The translations under genes and the position numbers were made by a program. Of a stretch of 64,000 nt of DNA, positions 1-14,535 are shown one piece after another (positions within the stretch are counted from its first letter, which is position 1; the number at the start of each line of letters is the position of its first letter). Source of the DNA: Serpula lacrymans var. lacrymans S7.9 (taxonomy: Eukaryota > Basidiomycota > Agaricomycetes > Boletales > Serpulaceae); assembly GCF_000218685.1 (NCBI RefSeq), contig NW_006763299.1, positions 864,061 through 928,060 on the forward strand, in the 5' to 3' direction. The notes beneath the pieces were generated by a model, which saw only the letters and a program-made list of their open reading frames with translations, was not told where the DNA came from and did no database searches.

Positions 1-207
1 AAGAAAAGTGCTGCAGGTGTCTGAAAATGAATAAAGATGGTTCAAGAGGAGAAAGAAAGTTGAAAGTCCAAAAATTGTGTATCATAACACTACCCCCATC
101 CTAAGGTTTGACTTCTAGGCGAGACCAAATTCGGAGGTAGCAGTTAAGTTTTTGGACATAAGTTGAAAAAGGGAATTAAAAATATTTGAATCCATTTTTC
201 TAAGTTT
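1..207. other. AT-rich flank, no gene seen
   Basis: AT-rich sequence at the left edge. I see no credible open reading frame and no recognisable element boundary here. It probably belongs to the same decayed repeat region as the sequence to its right. Confidence 0.4.
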
Positions 208-604
208 CCTACACTTGGGGAAAAATCCCATGTTTTATATTGAAACATTTGAAAAGCACTTGAAAAACAAAGACTTTGTTCCTTACCATGTTTCTTTACA
301 TGACATTGGAGTTATTTTGCCTACCATTTTTTCAATCTTTTCTTATAAAATATTAGGGAAAATATCCAAAATTTATTGTTACAAAACATTTTTCCACTCA
401 GTGTAGATGCAATACTAATTACCAATGTTTTGCAAGAATATATCTTGTATATTTCCCCAATATTTCTTAAGAAAGCATTGAAAAAACATTGAACAAAAAA
501 TGTCCAATGTTATTTCTAGAAACATGCTAAGAAACAAAGTCTCTATATTTCAAGTGTTTTTCAAATGCTTTATTATACAACATAGGACCTTGCCCCCAAT
601 GCTA
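208..604. repeat. Long imperfect hairpin (foldback or MITE-like)
   Basis: The left arm (about 208-390) reads as the reverse complement of the right arm (about 423-604), leaving only about 32 nt of loop. Well matched blocks include CATTTGAAAA, GACTTTGTT, CATGTTTCT and ACAAAACATT on the left, with their complements in order on the right. By eye the arms match at roughly three quarters to four fifths of positions with few gaps. No target-site duplication is visible. It abuts the chromovirus pol remnant. It could be a foldback element, a hairpin MITE or an inverted duplication; I cannot assign a family. Confidence 0.7.
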
Positions 605-1199
605 GGAGCCAAGGGATTCTTAGAATAAAATTCACAAGCAGCATCACGGGAATTGTCTAGATGGGCTTCTGGTTCTCACGTTCTGTCCTCATCTCCATAG
701 CCTTTCCAGAGGACTAGGAATTCTAGTTTTCCATGTTTTAAGTGTGCATCCACCACTGGTTTGACTTTGAAATCTTCTTCACCTTCCTGGGTGACTACAA
801 CCAGTCTGGGCCAGTCTATACGCTGTCCTGGAAGTGGCCCTTTATAGGGTTTTACACAGCTAATGTTGACCGTGGGTACTACCCTCATTCATTTTGGAGT
901 TCCAGCTCTACTGCATTTGGCTTGACTTCCTTAATCCGATAAGGGCCAATCCACTTTTTGGTCAGTTTTCTAGACTGCCAATATTTCAATTTTAAGTGGT
1001 CAATATCTAAGCAGACCAAGTTGCCAACCTTATAGTCAGGTGTTTTAGAGTGCCTATGCTCTGCCCTGTCTTTTGTCTGCTCTGCAGTCCTGAATAGTGC
1101 CTTGTGCATTTCATCTAAGACAGGCTTCATGTCATTGGCCATAATCCCAGCAGCCTCATTCTTGCTTTTACCAGGTTCTACACCCATTCTTGGCTGCAC
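605..1199 (-). pseudogene. Ty3/gypsy chromovirus pol remnant (integrase C-terminus and chromodomain)
   Basis: Read on the minus strand, 1199-885 encodes the post-catalytic end of a gypsy integrase (VGNLVCLDIDHLKL...KWIGPYRIKEV). Sequence 888-676 then continues in another frame with VPTVNISCVKPYKGPLPGQ and a chromodomain ending LVLWKGYGDEDRT. The expected TWEP is broken: the Trp codon reads TGA, followed in frame by EPEAHLDNSRDAACEFYSKN. There is thus a one-nucleotide frameshift near 886 and a nonsense codon in the chromodomain. Reverse transcriptase, RNase H and the integrase core are absent upstream. In intact elements this region directs insertion through chromatin binding; this copy is dead. 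Confidence 0.8.
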
Positions 1200-1259
1200 T
1201 GCTTTCTTTTATTTTTAGCTACAACTCTCTCGTGTATTGGAGCTGGTCACAAGTGCTGC

Positions 1260-1629
1260 TGTTACAATTGACATACCAGCACCTACTTTATGCTTCACTT
1301 TTCTGTACTTTTACTCTTCATTTTCCAAGTCACATGACCAATCATATGATGCATCACCTGACCAGTGTCTAGACTCAACATGTGACTGGTCACATGCTGG
1401 ACATCGGACTTTAAACTTTATTTATCTACTGTATAGTACCTCATGTATTGTAGTATATATACTGGAGCAATACATGGGGAAGGACTCAGTGAGTCCTCTC
1501 CTAGTGTATACCAACATTAGTGAAGACAACCTCCCTCCTTTGATAGGTTGTACACTTCCTTTCCTACTATTGAGTTGTAGTTGGTTGTGCTCCAGTGCCC
1601 CAAGATAGAATTTTGTTGGTGTTGTCACA
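1260..1629 (-). mobile_element. LTR-like segment, minus orientation
   Basis: On the minus strand the segment starts TGTGACAACACC and ends ATTGTAACA, i.e. TG..CA ends inside a short inverted repeat (TGTGACA/TGTTACA). In that orientation a TATA-like run lies near 1452-1462 and AATAAA at 1422-1417, as expected for promoter and polyadenylation signal. A perfect 8-bp palindrome, CATGTGAC/GTCACATG, lies at 1379-1396. No 5-bp target duplication flanks it and no second copy is in the window. It lies upstream of the pol remnant, so it may be the 5' LTR of the same, internally deleted element. Confidence 0.4.
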
Positions 1630-1791
1630 GCCCTCGGGACAGACCCCATACTTGGCCATAGCATAGGAATTGGAGCAACCTTGGAGAATCTGCTCCAGGG
1701 CCTTCCTTTTGACATAGTAAAGGTCCATGGACGCTGGTCAAGCAATGCCTTCTGACAAATTATGACATTTGTTTATAGTATGAGAAAACAT

Positions 1792-1863
1792 GCATTGGCC
1801 AGGGCTTAAACCTGGGACTCCAGCTTTCATGGTCTGGTGCTTTACCAACTAAGCTACCAAGGC
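1792..1863 (-). tRNA. tRNA-like sequence, probably degenerate or SINE head
   Basis: The 72-nt minus-strand sequence folds as a cloverleaf. The acceptor is GCCTTGG/CCAATGC with one mismatch, the D stem is GCTT/AAGC, and the T arm is CCAGG-TTTAAGC-CCTGG. Box A-like TAGCTTAGTTGG and box B-like GGTTTAAGCC are present. A TTTT run follows four bases after the end, as for a Pol III terminator. The anticodon stem CCAGA/GCTGG has a mismatch and the loop has 8 nt (CCATGAAA), so the anticodon cannot be assigned. Its position among retroelement debris suggests a tRNA pseudogene or tRNA-derived SINE, but a functional tRNA is not excluded. Confidence 0.45.
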
Positions 1864-1976
1864 GTACTTGGAAAGCATACTGATTGGTTGCATGCCCAGA
1901 AGGTCCAGAATCACTGTACACGGGTGCGGATCCCATTGTGTTGTGATACCTTCACCCTCTACCTTTGCAAACACTC

Positions 1977-2234
1977 TCAAATTCTAGCCCCCTTATATCC
2001 AAGCAGCTCCAGTGGTCCATAACCACTTTGTTCGCTTAACCATGCCTCCTGTCCATTAAGAAACCATCTCAGTAAGCACCTCCTCCTAACCTTTGGGCCC
2101 CAATCTTTGCTCTTCTGCGTCGTCGTCACTCCTAGTTCCTGGTTCACATCACTCATTTTCTTGGCTCTTAGGTTCAGTTCTGCTTGTGTCAGGGCTGGAA
2201 AGCTCCTGGCTTTGACCCACACTCTGTTGCTCAT
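1977..2234 (-). other. Orphan 85-codon ORF in repeat debris
   Basis: A minus-strand frame opens with a true ATG at 2234 and runs 85 codons. The product is hydrophilic and charged (for example LRAKKMSDVNQELGV and KVRRRCLLRWFLNGQ). I do not recognise it. Its place beside LTR-like and tRNA-like sequences suggests it belongs to a decayed mobile element, but nothing in the peptide proves this. Confidence 0.2.
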
Positions 2235-2776
2235 GCTCTCTCACTCCTTCCATTCTTACTACACTGCTTCACATCCTTTGCTTACTATTCCACTGTACTT
2301 ACTGTTTGTTTACAACTGCTAAAAGTGTAGTCTCAAGTTTATGGGTAAAACACAAAAATAATTAGTATATTGTGTAATCTGTTGCTGTATGTTTCTCCAT
2401 TTACTTCAACAGCCAATAGCGCCATTTTTTTGAACCTCTGAAGTGATCTACCCATTTCAAATTCAGTTCCATATCCGAGGGTGCCCATTCCATGAGAACA
2501 GCTGGAATTCGCGGGGAGGAGCCCCGGAACGAAGCTTCAGCGACTGATGTTGTCCACGAGCTTTCCGTTAAACCAACACAATGCTGGCTCTAATATATTC
2601 AAGAAGTGAGGCAGCAACAAGTATAAATTAGATTACACGTCTCCTTTGAGACTGGTGTGACTTTGGTAAACCCAAAATGTAGAGGGAACAGAATGGATGA
2701 GATAACGAGAACATGAACGAAGGAATAACAAAAGAATGGTGAAATCAATAGCAGCCAAAAAATGGTATATGTACTG
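2235..2776. other. Intergenic, 3' flank of AP180 gene
   Basis: Only short pyrimidine-rich and AT-rich stretches are seen. The segment close to 2700-2776 would be the 3' UTR of the minus-strand clathrin adaptor gene. No repeat or gene recognised. Confidence 0.4.
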
Positions 2777-5700
2777 TTAGATCAACGAGGCGGCTCCTGT
2801 CTGCTGATATTGCTTTGAGGCCTCCTGCCCCCCAGAACCGAAATTTGGAGAAAAATCGCCGCTCACGAGTCCAGATCCGCTCATCGTATTGCCAGTCATA
2901 CCGTTTTCGCTCGCACCAAAGGCCCCAAAGTGTGGCATGGAGGTAGAAGGAAAAGATGGTGACCCGAAACTACCTGTGGAAGCAGGGAACATAGATGCTC
3001 GAAAAGGATTTACAGGGCCTAATGTCCCAGTAGCCTGGGGGCGAAGGCCAACGCCAATACCAGAAGGGAAAGTTGATTGGCCAGCTCCCGTGGCTTGGGC
3101 ATTGAACGCTCCCGCAGCAGTGGATTGCGGCTGCAATGAAGAGAAATTACTTCCAAATGCATTTGCTGCAGGAGTACCAGCAGTAGTAGTTGATGAAGAA
3201 GGATTACTTCCTGTCATAGCAGGAGTCGTAGATCCGGACTGTGGAATTGGAGGAAGTGACTCCAACAAGGAAGCACCGAAAGAAGATGATGGTTTGAATG
3301 GTTTGAGCCCACCAAAACCCGTGATCTGCGGTTTCAAAGTTGGAGCAGCAGCTGAGATGGAAGGAGCTGACGATGTCACCGTTGCGCCGGTAGGTTGTGC
3401 AGATAGCGAAGACGAGAACAAGGAATCTGAAAACGCCGAACTTGTCGTCGTAGATGTCGCCTGGGCATTTAACGGTGAAGACCCAAAGCCACTCGCTGCA
3501 AAAGGTGTAGCCGAGTTACTGCTAGGTTTGTTACCGAGCGTAAAGGATGAAGCAACATTGGAAATCGTTGACTGTGCTCCAACACCTCGTTTGTCGAAGC
3601 CACCAAACGTCCCGGTCTGCTGTGGCTGTTGAGGCTGAGACTGAGGAATACTCGTGCCAACATTCACTCCATTGCCTCCGATACCCATAGCCAATTCCAT
3701 CAGTGTAGGCGGTTTAGGAACGGGTGGAAGAGGAGCCACAGGAGCACCAAACGGATTTCTAGATCCCGTTTGGTGCGTTTTAACAGGCTGCATAGGTGGC
3801 GGGGAAGACGCAAATGACCTAAGAGGCGTCGAAGCCGGGCGAGCGGGTAGATCACTCGAAGTTCGTATTGCATCGGGTTGAGCAAATTGAATGTTCAACG
3901 AAGGAGTAGGATATAACTCTGATGTTTTTGAGAAAGATTGTTGGGAGGAAGACTGTGATTGCGATTGCACAGAATTCAAGAACTGAGAGCGTGAAGGTCC
4001 CATCTGCACGGATTGCGTCTGGTCAAATGGCTGGGATTGCAACGCATTTGAAAGACTGGGTGCACCCGCTAGATTGAAAGGTGGGATACCTGTAGTCTGG
4101 GGTAACATGATACTTTGACGGAAAGGATTCACACCCGTAGCTTGTGGCTGTAGAAAGGCAGGCGACTGGACCGGCGGTAATCCAGTGACCTGCGACTGTA
4201 AGAAAGAAGAAAACGGACGATGCTGCGACTGTTGTATCGATTGCTGAGGACCTTGAAATCCAAAAGAATCTGAATGATTTTGGAAAGGTTGTTGCATTAC
4301 TGGAAAACCCGTAGCCTGCGGGTGCATTTGATTCTGCATACCAAATGGCTGAGTTCCAAGAGCTCCAGTAAATTGGCGCTGAACGAAAGGATTGTGAGCT
4401 GCTTGCTGCTGAAAATTATTCGTGGTGGGGCTGAACTTGATATAAGCCAAAGGAACCAAGAAATGATGCTGAAATAACCATACCTTCCCGTCTGAGGGTT
4501 GAATATAGTCGGCTGTTCTTCTATGGCGCTGAAGAAGTCTACGATAGCCTGGCTCGATTCTGCCTTATTAATGCTAGAACCAGCAAGAGGTGAAGAAAAC
4601 GTCGAGGATGATATGTCAAGTGGTGGGGCAGAGGATGTCGCCACTTTAGATGCTTCTAAGTTTTTGATGAGCATGGTGAAACATTTTAACAGCGAATGAG
4701 ACCCTACCTTTGCTATCCGTAGGTGCTGAGGATGGGACTTTTTTTACCGGTGCCTTACCATTCTTATCAGCTGCAGCTTTGTTCGCCTTATACTCAATTC
4801 TATTTTGCTCGAAGTTTGGGTCGTTGAGATACTCTTCTAAGGCACCAGCCAGAGATACGGGAGCCTATCGACGACATCTATGTTAATACCCGGTGAGGTT
4901 TATACGTCCATGGAGGCCAACTTACGTGCTTCAAATTGGGTATCGGTACATTAAGAAGATTCTGCAGCTTTTTGGCTACCCCCAGATACTCTACAACACG
5001 TTCAGCCTGCTTGCAAAAATGACGATAAATGGCTAGTGCTTGTTCGGCATCAACGTGTGACATTTCAAAATAATGTTCTACAGAATGATCAGCGATGGTT
5101 GATCTGGTGTGAGAGTACCGTACCTAAAACATTGATCACTCCTTCATTACCGGCTTGGAACAAAATTAGCAGATCCTTCACAAGCATTCGAAGTGCGGTA
5201 ATGGTGAGTTCGTCTTCAAGGTCATCAAGATAGAACTAAAAGTAATCTCAGCTGACAACGCAAAGGCGTGCAGAGATGGCAAATTGCTAAATACCCTGCA
5301 TTCGACCACAGCATCGATCATTTTTTGCACTACTTTAGTTTCCCGAAGCAAGCCCTTTTCTACCGTCATCACTCGAAGCTTTCTTCCCATTATCGTCTTA
5401 CTTCTCTGAGGGACAGTGGTCCCTTTCGACTTGGGCGCACTTTTGCTCCGCGAAGAAGCCGCTTCTTCGTCTAGAGAGTTCTGTAAACGAATGTCACGAT
5501 TGGATTCCGCCTGAACACGAATGGCATCGTGCTGGAGGTCGCGGTAGGCACGGATTCGAGAGTCAAGATACATAGCATAGAGTTGTAGATTTTGCGGAGC
5601 ATTATAACCTGAATGCGAGGACAGGTATGAAAGACAGTAACGCGTCCTATGACAACATATAACGAACCTTCCCAGGTTCCTGAAGAGACATTGTGCAAAC

Positions 5701-6078
5701 GCAATACTTCTGAAGAAGATAGGTGTGATAGGACATTGTCGGTTGCGCCATTCCGAATCATTGTATGTAGGACGATCAGTGCCTTGAACACAATCTAGCA
5801 CGAAGTGTCAAGGTTATGAGAACGGCGATGTTAAAGACTTCATATATGTGATGCGCACTATCGCGTTGGGTTCCCGGAACCGAGGAACTAAGGCTCTACA
5901 AACATCGTGTACAGCGCCATCTTCCGACCAAGTCGCAGCAATGATAGGGTCCAGATACTAATAGGAAAGGGGGCTTCAAGAAGAGACAAGCATAACATGT
6001 TGGTGCACTTACTTTGGCTTTTGGAGGAGCAGCCTTTGGTTTGCAAGCAAGCTTAACAACTTTGTCGTAGCTAGACAT
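2777..6078 (-). CDS. AP180/CALM-type clathrin assembly protein (ANTH domain, Yap1801/1802-like)
   Basis: An endocytic adaptor that binds PI(4,5)P2 at the plasma membrane and recruits clathrin. The start is the ATG at 6078 (MSSYDKVVKLACKPK), and the first exon carries the ANTH lipid-binding motif, KPKAAPPKAK followed after an intron by YLDPIIAATWSEDG. Later exons give VLHTMIRNGATDNVLSHLSS, GYNAPQNLQLYAMYLDSRIR and EQALAIYRHFCKQAERVVEY, all ANTH helices. The last exon (below about 4459) is a long Gln/Ser/Pro-rich disordered tail with four NPF motifs (NPFVQ, NPFRQ, NPFGA, NPFRA), the ligand of EH-domain proteins. It also has about seven LxxQxTG motifs, the Ark1/Prk1 kinase consensus. At least six introns. 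The gene shares a 568-bp divergent promoter region with the mannosidase gene. Confidence 0.9.
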
Positions 6079-6646
6079 GCTTTTACCAAGGACTCGACAG
6101 CGATATGGTGCCAGGTGACACCGCCAAATCGTAAATGGAATTTGTAGTTGAAACTCAGTTTACCTGTCCGCCTCTGTGTAAGGCACTTAGCAGAGGCTGA
6201 AAATATTTTATATTTATTTACTGAGCTTAGCTGGCTGCCGCATTAGACGTCTTTTGACACAGAACACATTTGTAGGACTTCCTCACCGACGACCACACCC
6301 TCAGGCCTCAGGAAGCGTATTGAGTATTCTTACTATACTTCCTTTTAACCCCAGATTCTCAGGTAAATCAACTCGGCAGGGCAGAATCATACATTTCACG
6401 TGGCCACTACAGAGGTACTTTGGTCCCGTTCACATTCAAGCCGTGGATGTGAAAACCTGTCCTCTGAGCCCCGCTTCCTATTGTGCCTCTTGGCTCAACA
6501 TTCAGCCAGATATACGAAGTTTTAACGCCTGGAAATTTCTACATCCATTCCTCCTGTCTTTCAAACACCAACATTGCTTGACCAAGCAATTCGTCCTCGT
6601 GTCTTGTGATCCTCCCAAAGTTAGCCTCACAAGGCCATATCGAATT
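6079..6646. promoter_or_regulatory. Divergent promoter region, AP180 / MNS1
   Basis: The 568 bp separate the start of the AP180 gene (-) from the first ATG of the mannosidase (+). A TATA-like AT run (atattttatatttattta) lies near 6200-6220. The reading frame of the mannosidase is open upstream of 6647 but has no in-frame ATG, so this part is most likely 5' UTR. Confidence 0.4.
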
Positions 6647-9011
<2,365 letters not shown>

Positions 9012-9276
9012 CCACTTTTGCACCCCGGACACTATACTACGATCATCGAAATGTAGAATAATCAGGTAAAGCAAGTGCCCTTCATGTAAGGTTTGGGTGG
9101 CGCCGGGTGGAGCACATCAGAGCGTATCATGGCCCGGTCGGTCCGGCTGGACAGATTTCTCGTGATTTCATTCAGTTCCATCACATGGGGTCTTCTCCGG
9201 GATACTCTCGACGGAATATACTTAAAGGGAGCTCCTGGTGCGCCAGCGCCTTTTGTTTCTTTGTTTCTGCGTTATC

Positions 9277-11424
<2,148 letters not shown>

Positions 11425-11650
11425 GACTTTCACCTTACTTCGGAAGTCTTCATATCGTCGCATCGAATGTTGGGCCAAACCTCATAATTGTATTTCTATG
11501 TATTATCATAACAATGAAGGTCATAAATTTGAGGTCGCCCAGAATTCAACTTTGCTGTTTTATGCCACCTGAGCATTAACAAAAACAAGTGGTATTTGGA
11601 CCATAACTCGTGCCAAAATCATCATTGTGACTTCATTTATACCTACTTCT
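11425..11650. other. Convergent 3' spacer GUT1/DBP9
   Basis: The 226 bp between two convergent stop codons are AT-rich and presumably hold both 3' UTRs. No repeat or RNA gene recognised. Confidence 0.4.
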
Positions 11651-14009
11651 TTATTGACCAAATTTTTTCAATGGGTCGGATTTTCGTTTACCCCCTCGGC
11701 CTCTGGCCCCACCTCGACCTCGCCCGCGTCCCCGAGCGGAAGTCTTTCTGAAAGATACGAAGCCTACTTTGGGCTCCAATTCAGCATCAGCAAATGCGCT
11801 ATCCACTGCAGCAATTTTAGGAAGCAAATATTTTGGTACATGTTTCATGTGTGCTTGGACTCGTGTAGGGTGGAGAGGCTTATCGTGGCGAAGGTATTCC
11901 AAGTCCAAAGGATTATCTTCGAAATGCGCCTGGAAAATGATCCATTTAAAGAGGCTGAAGAATGATACAGTATAACTTGCCAGGTACCTTAAGTTTTTCC
12001 GAGTTGATGATCTCCGTTTTCAGCTCCTTGACTCTAGCTTCCTTGATCGCACTCCTTGTAACTGCTCGTAATCCATCTTCCATACGATACCTGAAGGCTT
12101 CTACCTGCTTCATATCGAAATTGTACTCTTTGATCTTACTTCCCCGCGCTGCCTGCTCCTTCTCAATCTTCGAAAAGACAAGCTCATCTTTCTTTGCACT
12201 TTCTAAGCAACCCACAGCTTTGTTCTTTCCCCATTGATCTTCGGAAACAACGAAAGAAAGGGACATTCCAGTCCTCCCAGCGCGAGCCGTACGTCCCACT
12301 CTATGTGTATATGATCGTGAAGAAGTTGGAAGGTCAAAGTTGAGCACACAAGCCACGTCGACAAAATCCACACCACGCGTAACACCATATTCTTTATCTT
12401 TCCCTTTCCGATGTTTCCGTTTGCGGGATTTGGACGGTCCAGGTGTGGAAGATCCTTCTGTTCTTTTGCGTTTTTTTGAACCAGTTTCACTCTGAACTTC
12501 GCCTAATGCTTCTGTGGCATTTTCGATATCGGTGGATTCGCGTTGCGTTGGGACGACTGCTACTGCTTATAAAATATCAGCTAGCGAGCGAGCGAACATA
12601 TGTAATAATTACTACAAACCATCCTCTTCAGCCTGTGCTTGTTGGTCCTCTACAGCCTCATCATCAGAATCCTGTTCTGCACGACCTCCACTTTCGTCTG
12701 TGGCTATGATATAATCATAAACTCCTTTGTTGAATTCTTGTACGGTGTGGTATCTAATGTTGCGAAGCGATGAATCAAGTTCCATAATTTTGCTCATAAT
12801 AGTGGACATACCTCGAATTGAGCGGTAGTTCTGAATTGAGAACACAACTCTTGATTGAAAATTGCTCGAGGAAGAGCTTAAGACGATAACAGCGATCTAC
12901 ATCATTGACGAAAAGGATGCATTTTCCCTTGATGAGTTTGAGCTTGAGGATAACATATGTAAGCAAAAACTTGTCGACTTCAGAACACCTGACGAGTAAA
13001 CCTGTCAATCCAATTGGGAATTGATATCCCAGAGCCAGCAAGACATACCGAACTGCGTATTGAGTCAAGGACGCTGCTTCGTCCTCGCCTTCTTCTAATT
13101 TCAATATAGCCTGTACAGAGTATAATTTGACACCATGTTTATATGATTGAAAAAAGGACCACTAACAGGGTTACGAAGAGCAAGACCTTTCAGAGTTTCG
13201 ACATCGTCGGTCATCGTAGCACTCATTAAAAAAGACTGGTACACTTTAGGTAAATACTCTCCACCAAATATCTGCCGGATATCTTCATCATGCCCATAAG
13301 ATAGGATGAGGTCTGCTTCATCGATGATCAAGGAATCCAAAGAGGCGAGAGATAGTGCCTGCATAACCATATTATCACGCTGTGATTGCAAAAAAGGAAT
13401 GGCCTACCTTGGACTGTAAAAATCCCAAAGTACGTGAGGGAGTAGATATCACGATATCCGGCTTGTCCGCTAGTAATGCTCTATCCGTAGGATGAGCAAA
13501 GTAATTTATAGTATGGAAACATAAGATTGCTGATAGTTATCGTACCTTTGAAGATGAGATGTGGCCCCAGACGCAACGTTTGCCAGGACAATATTTTTTT
13601 CGCAATATGCTACCAACCCTCTGAGGTACGCAGTGACCTGTTCCGATAGCTCTCGTGTTGGAACAAGAATTAAAACACGAGCGCTCGTATGAGCATCATC
13701 ATCAGGCGGTAGTGACTGAACATACACATTTCGTCAACTTCGAGAAATATGCAGCTATAACGTACCTACAGCTTTTGCACTTAAAATCTTTTGCACAACA
13801 GGGATACAATAGGCTGCAGTCTTTCCACTCCCCGTACGTGCTCTAGCAAGGATATCGCGGCCTTCCAAGGCAAGTGGAATGGCTTTTGACTGAACGAGGG
13901 TTGGTCGTGCAAAACCCATATCAGCAAGGGCTCGTAAAATACGTGCATCGAGCAGATGGGAAAAGCTCGAAAAGGTAGATTTCTGATCCACGAGGCGAGC
14001 TTCAGCCAT
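11651..14009 (-). CDS. DBP9: DEAD-box ATP-dependent RNA helicase Dbp9 (DDX56 type)
   Basis: A nucleolar helicase needed for 60S ribosomal subunit assembly. The ATG at 14009 opens [20 protein letters not shown]. Then come the Q motif ([17 protein letters not shown]), motif I ([11 protein letters not shown]), motif Ia ([12 protein letters not shown]) and the DEAD box in the Dbp9-typical context [19 protein letters not shown]. Motif III is SATMT. The C-terminal RecA half has [51 protein letters not shown] and [13 protein letters not shown]. The Asp/Glu-rich insert after IIATDE is usual for this family. The tail is an [19 protein letters not shown] RNA-binding segment ending KKFGQ. About seven introns. 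Divergence from other DEAD boxes in the IDEADLIL context makes Dbp9 the best call. Confidence 0.92.
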
Positions 14010-14535
14010 GTTGAATTTTGTAGGGGAAACAAGATAGTCGAAAAAGAAAATAGTACGTCACCAACTAGGGATTTGTTTTCTGATTCATTGGATAATATTT
14101 CTTTCTCCTTAACCATTATCGAAATTTAGTCGGACTTTCAATATCTTTATCCTGGTACAACCAGCCAGCGTCGGCATTATATTTTCTGCAGGCTGCCAGC
14201 TAAATTTTTGACAAGGACTGCAAAGTATATATGTATAGCACGAGGGATTCTATCAAAATATCTAGCCACTTGTAGGCAGTCCAAAACACTCTAAGGAAGA
14301 CAGTAGTTCTTTCTCGACAAATGAAATGATACATCCAAGTACATCAAACTATGTATACATGATAAATACCAATATCAATAAGATCCAACTTCCTTTCAAA
14401 TGTCCCTTCTACGAACACCTCAATCAGACCAGCGGTCAACACCAGCCAAATCGAATGCCTCTATGAATATGCCATAAAAATCCCCACACCTATTGCTATG
14501 GCTCTGCCACTCCATCGTGACTTGCCCACTGCGAG
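14010..14535. other. Intergenic, DBP9 promoter side
   Basis: The 526 bp lie upstream of DBP9 (-) and downstream of the carboxypeptidase gene (-). A TATATATG run occurs near 14228. No coding frame or repeat of note. Confidence 0.35.

Noticed and set aside
2889..3632. Long plus-strand open frame (247 codons) opposite the AP180 tail
   Set aside because: It mirrors the low-complexity Gln/Ser/Pro coding exon on the minus strand. The antisense product has no recognisable features.
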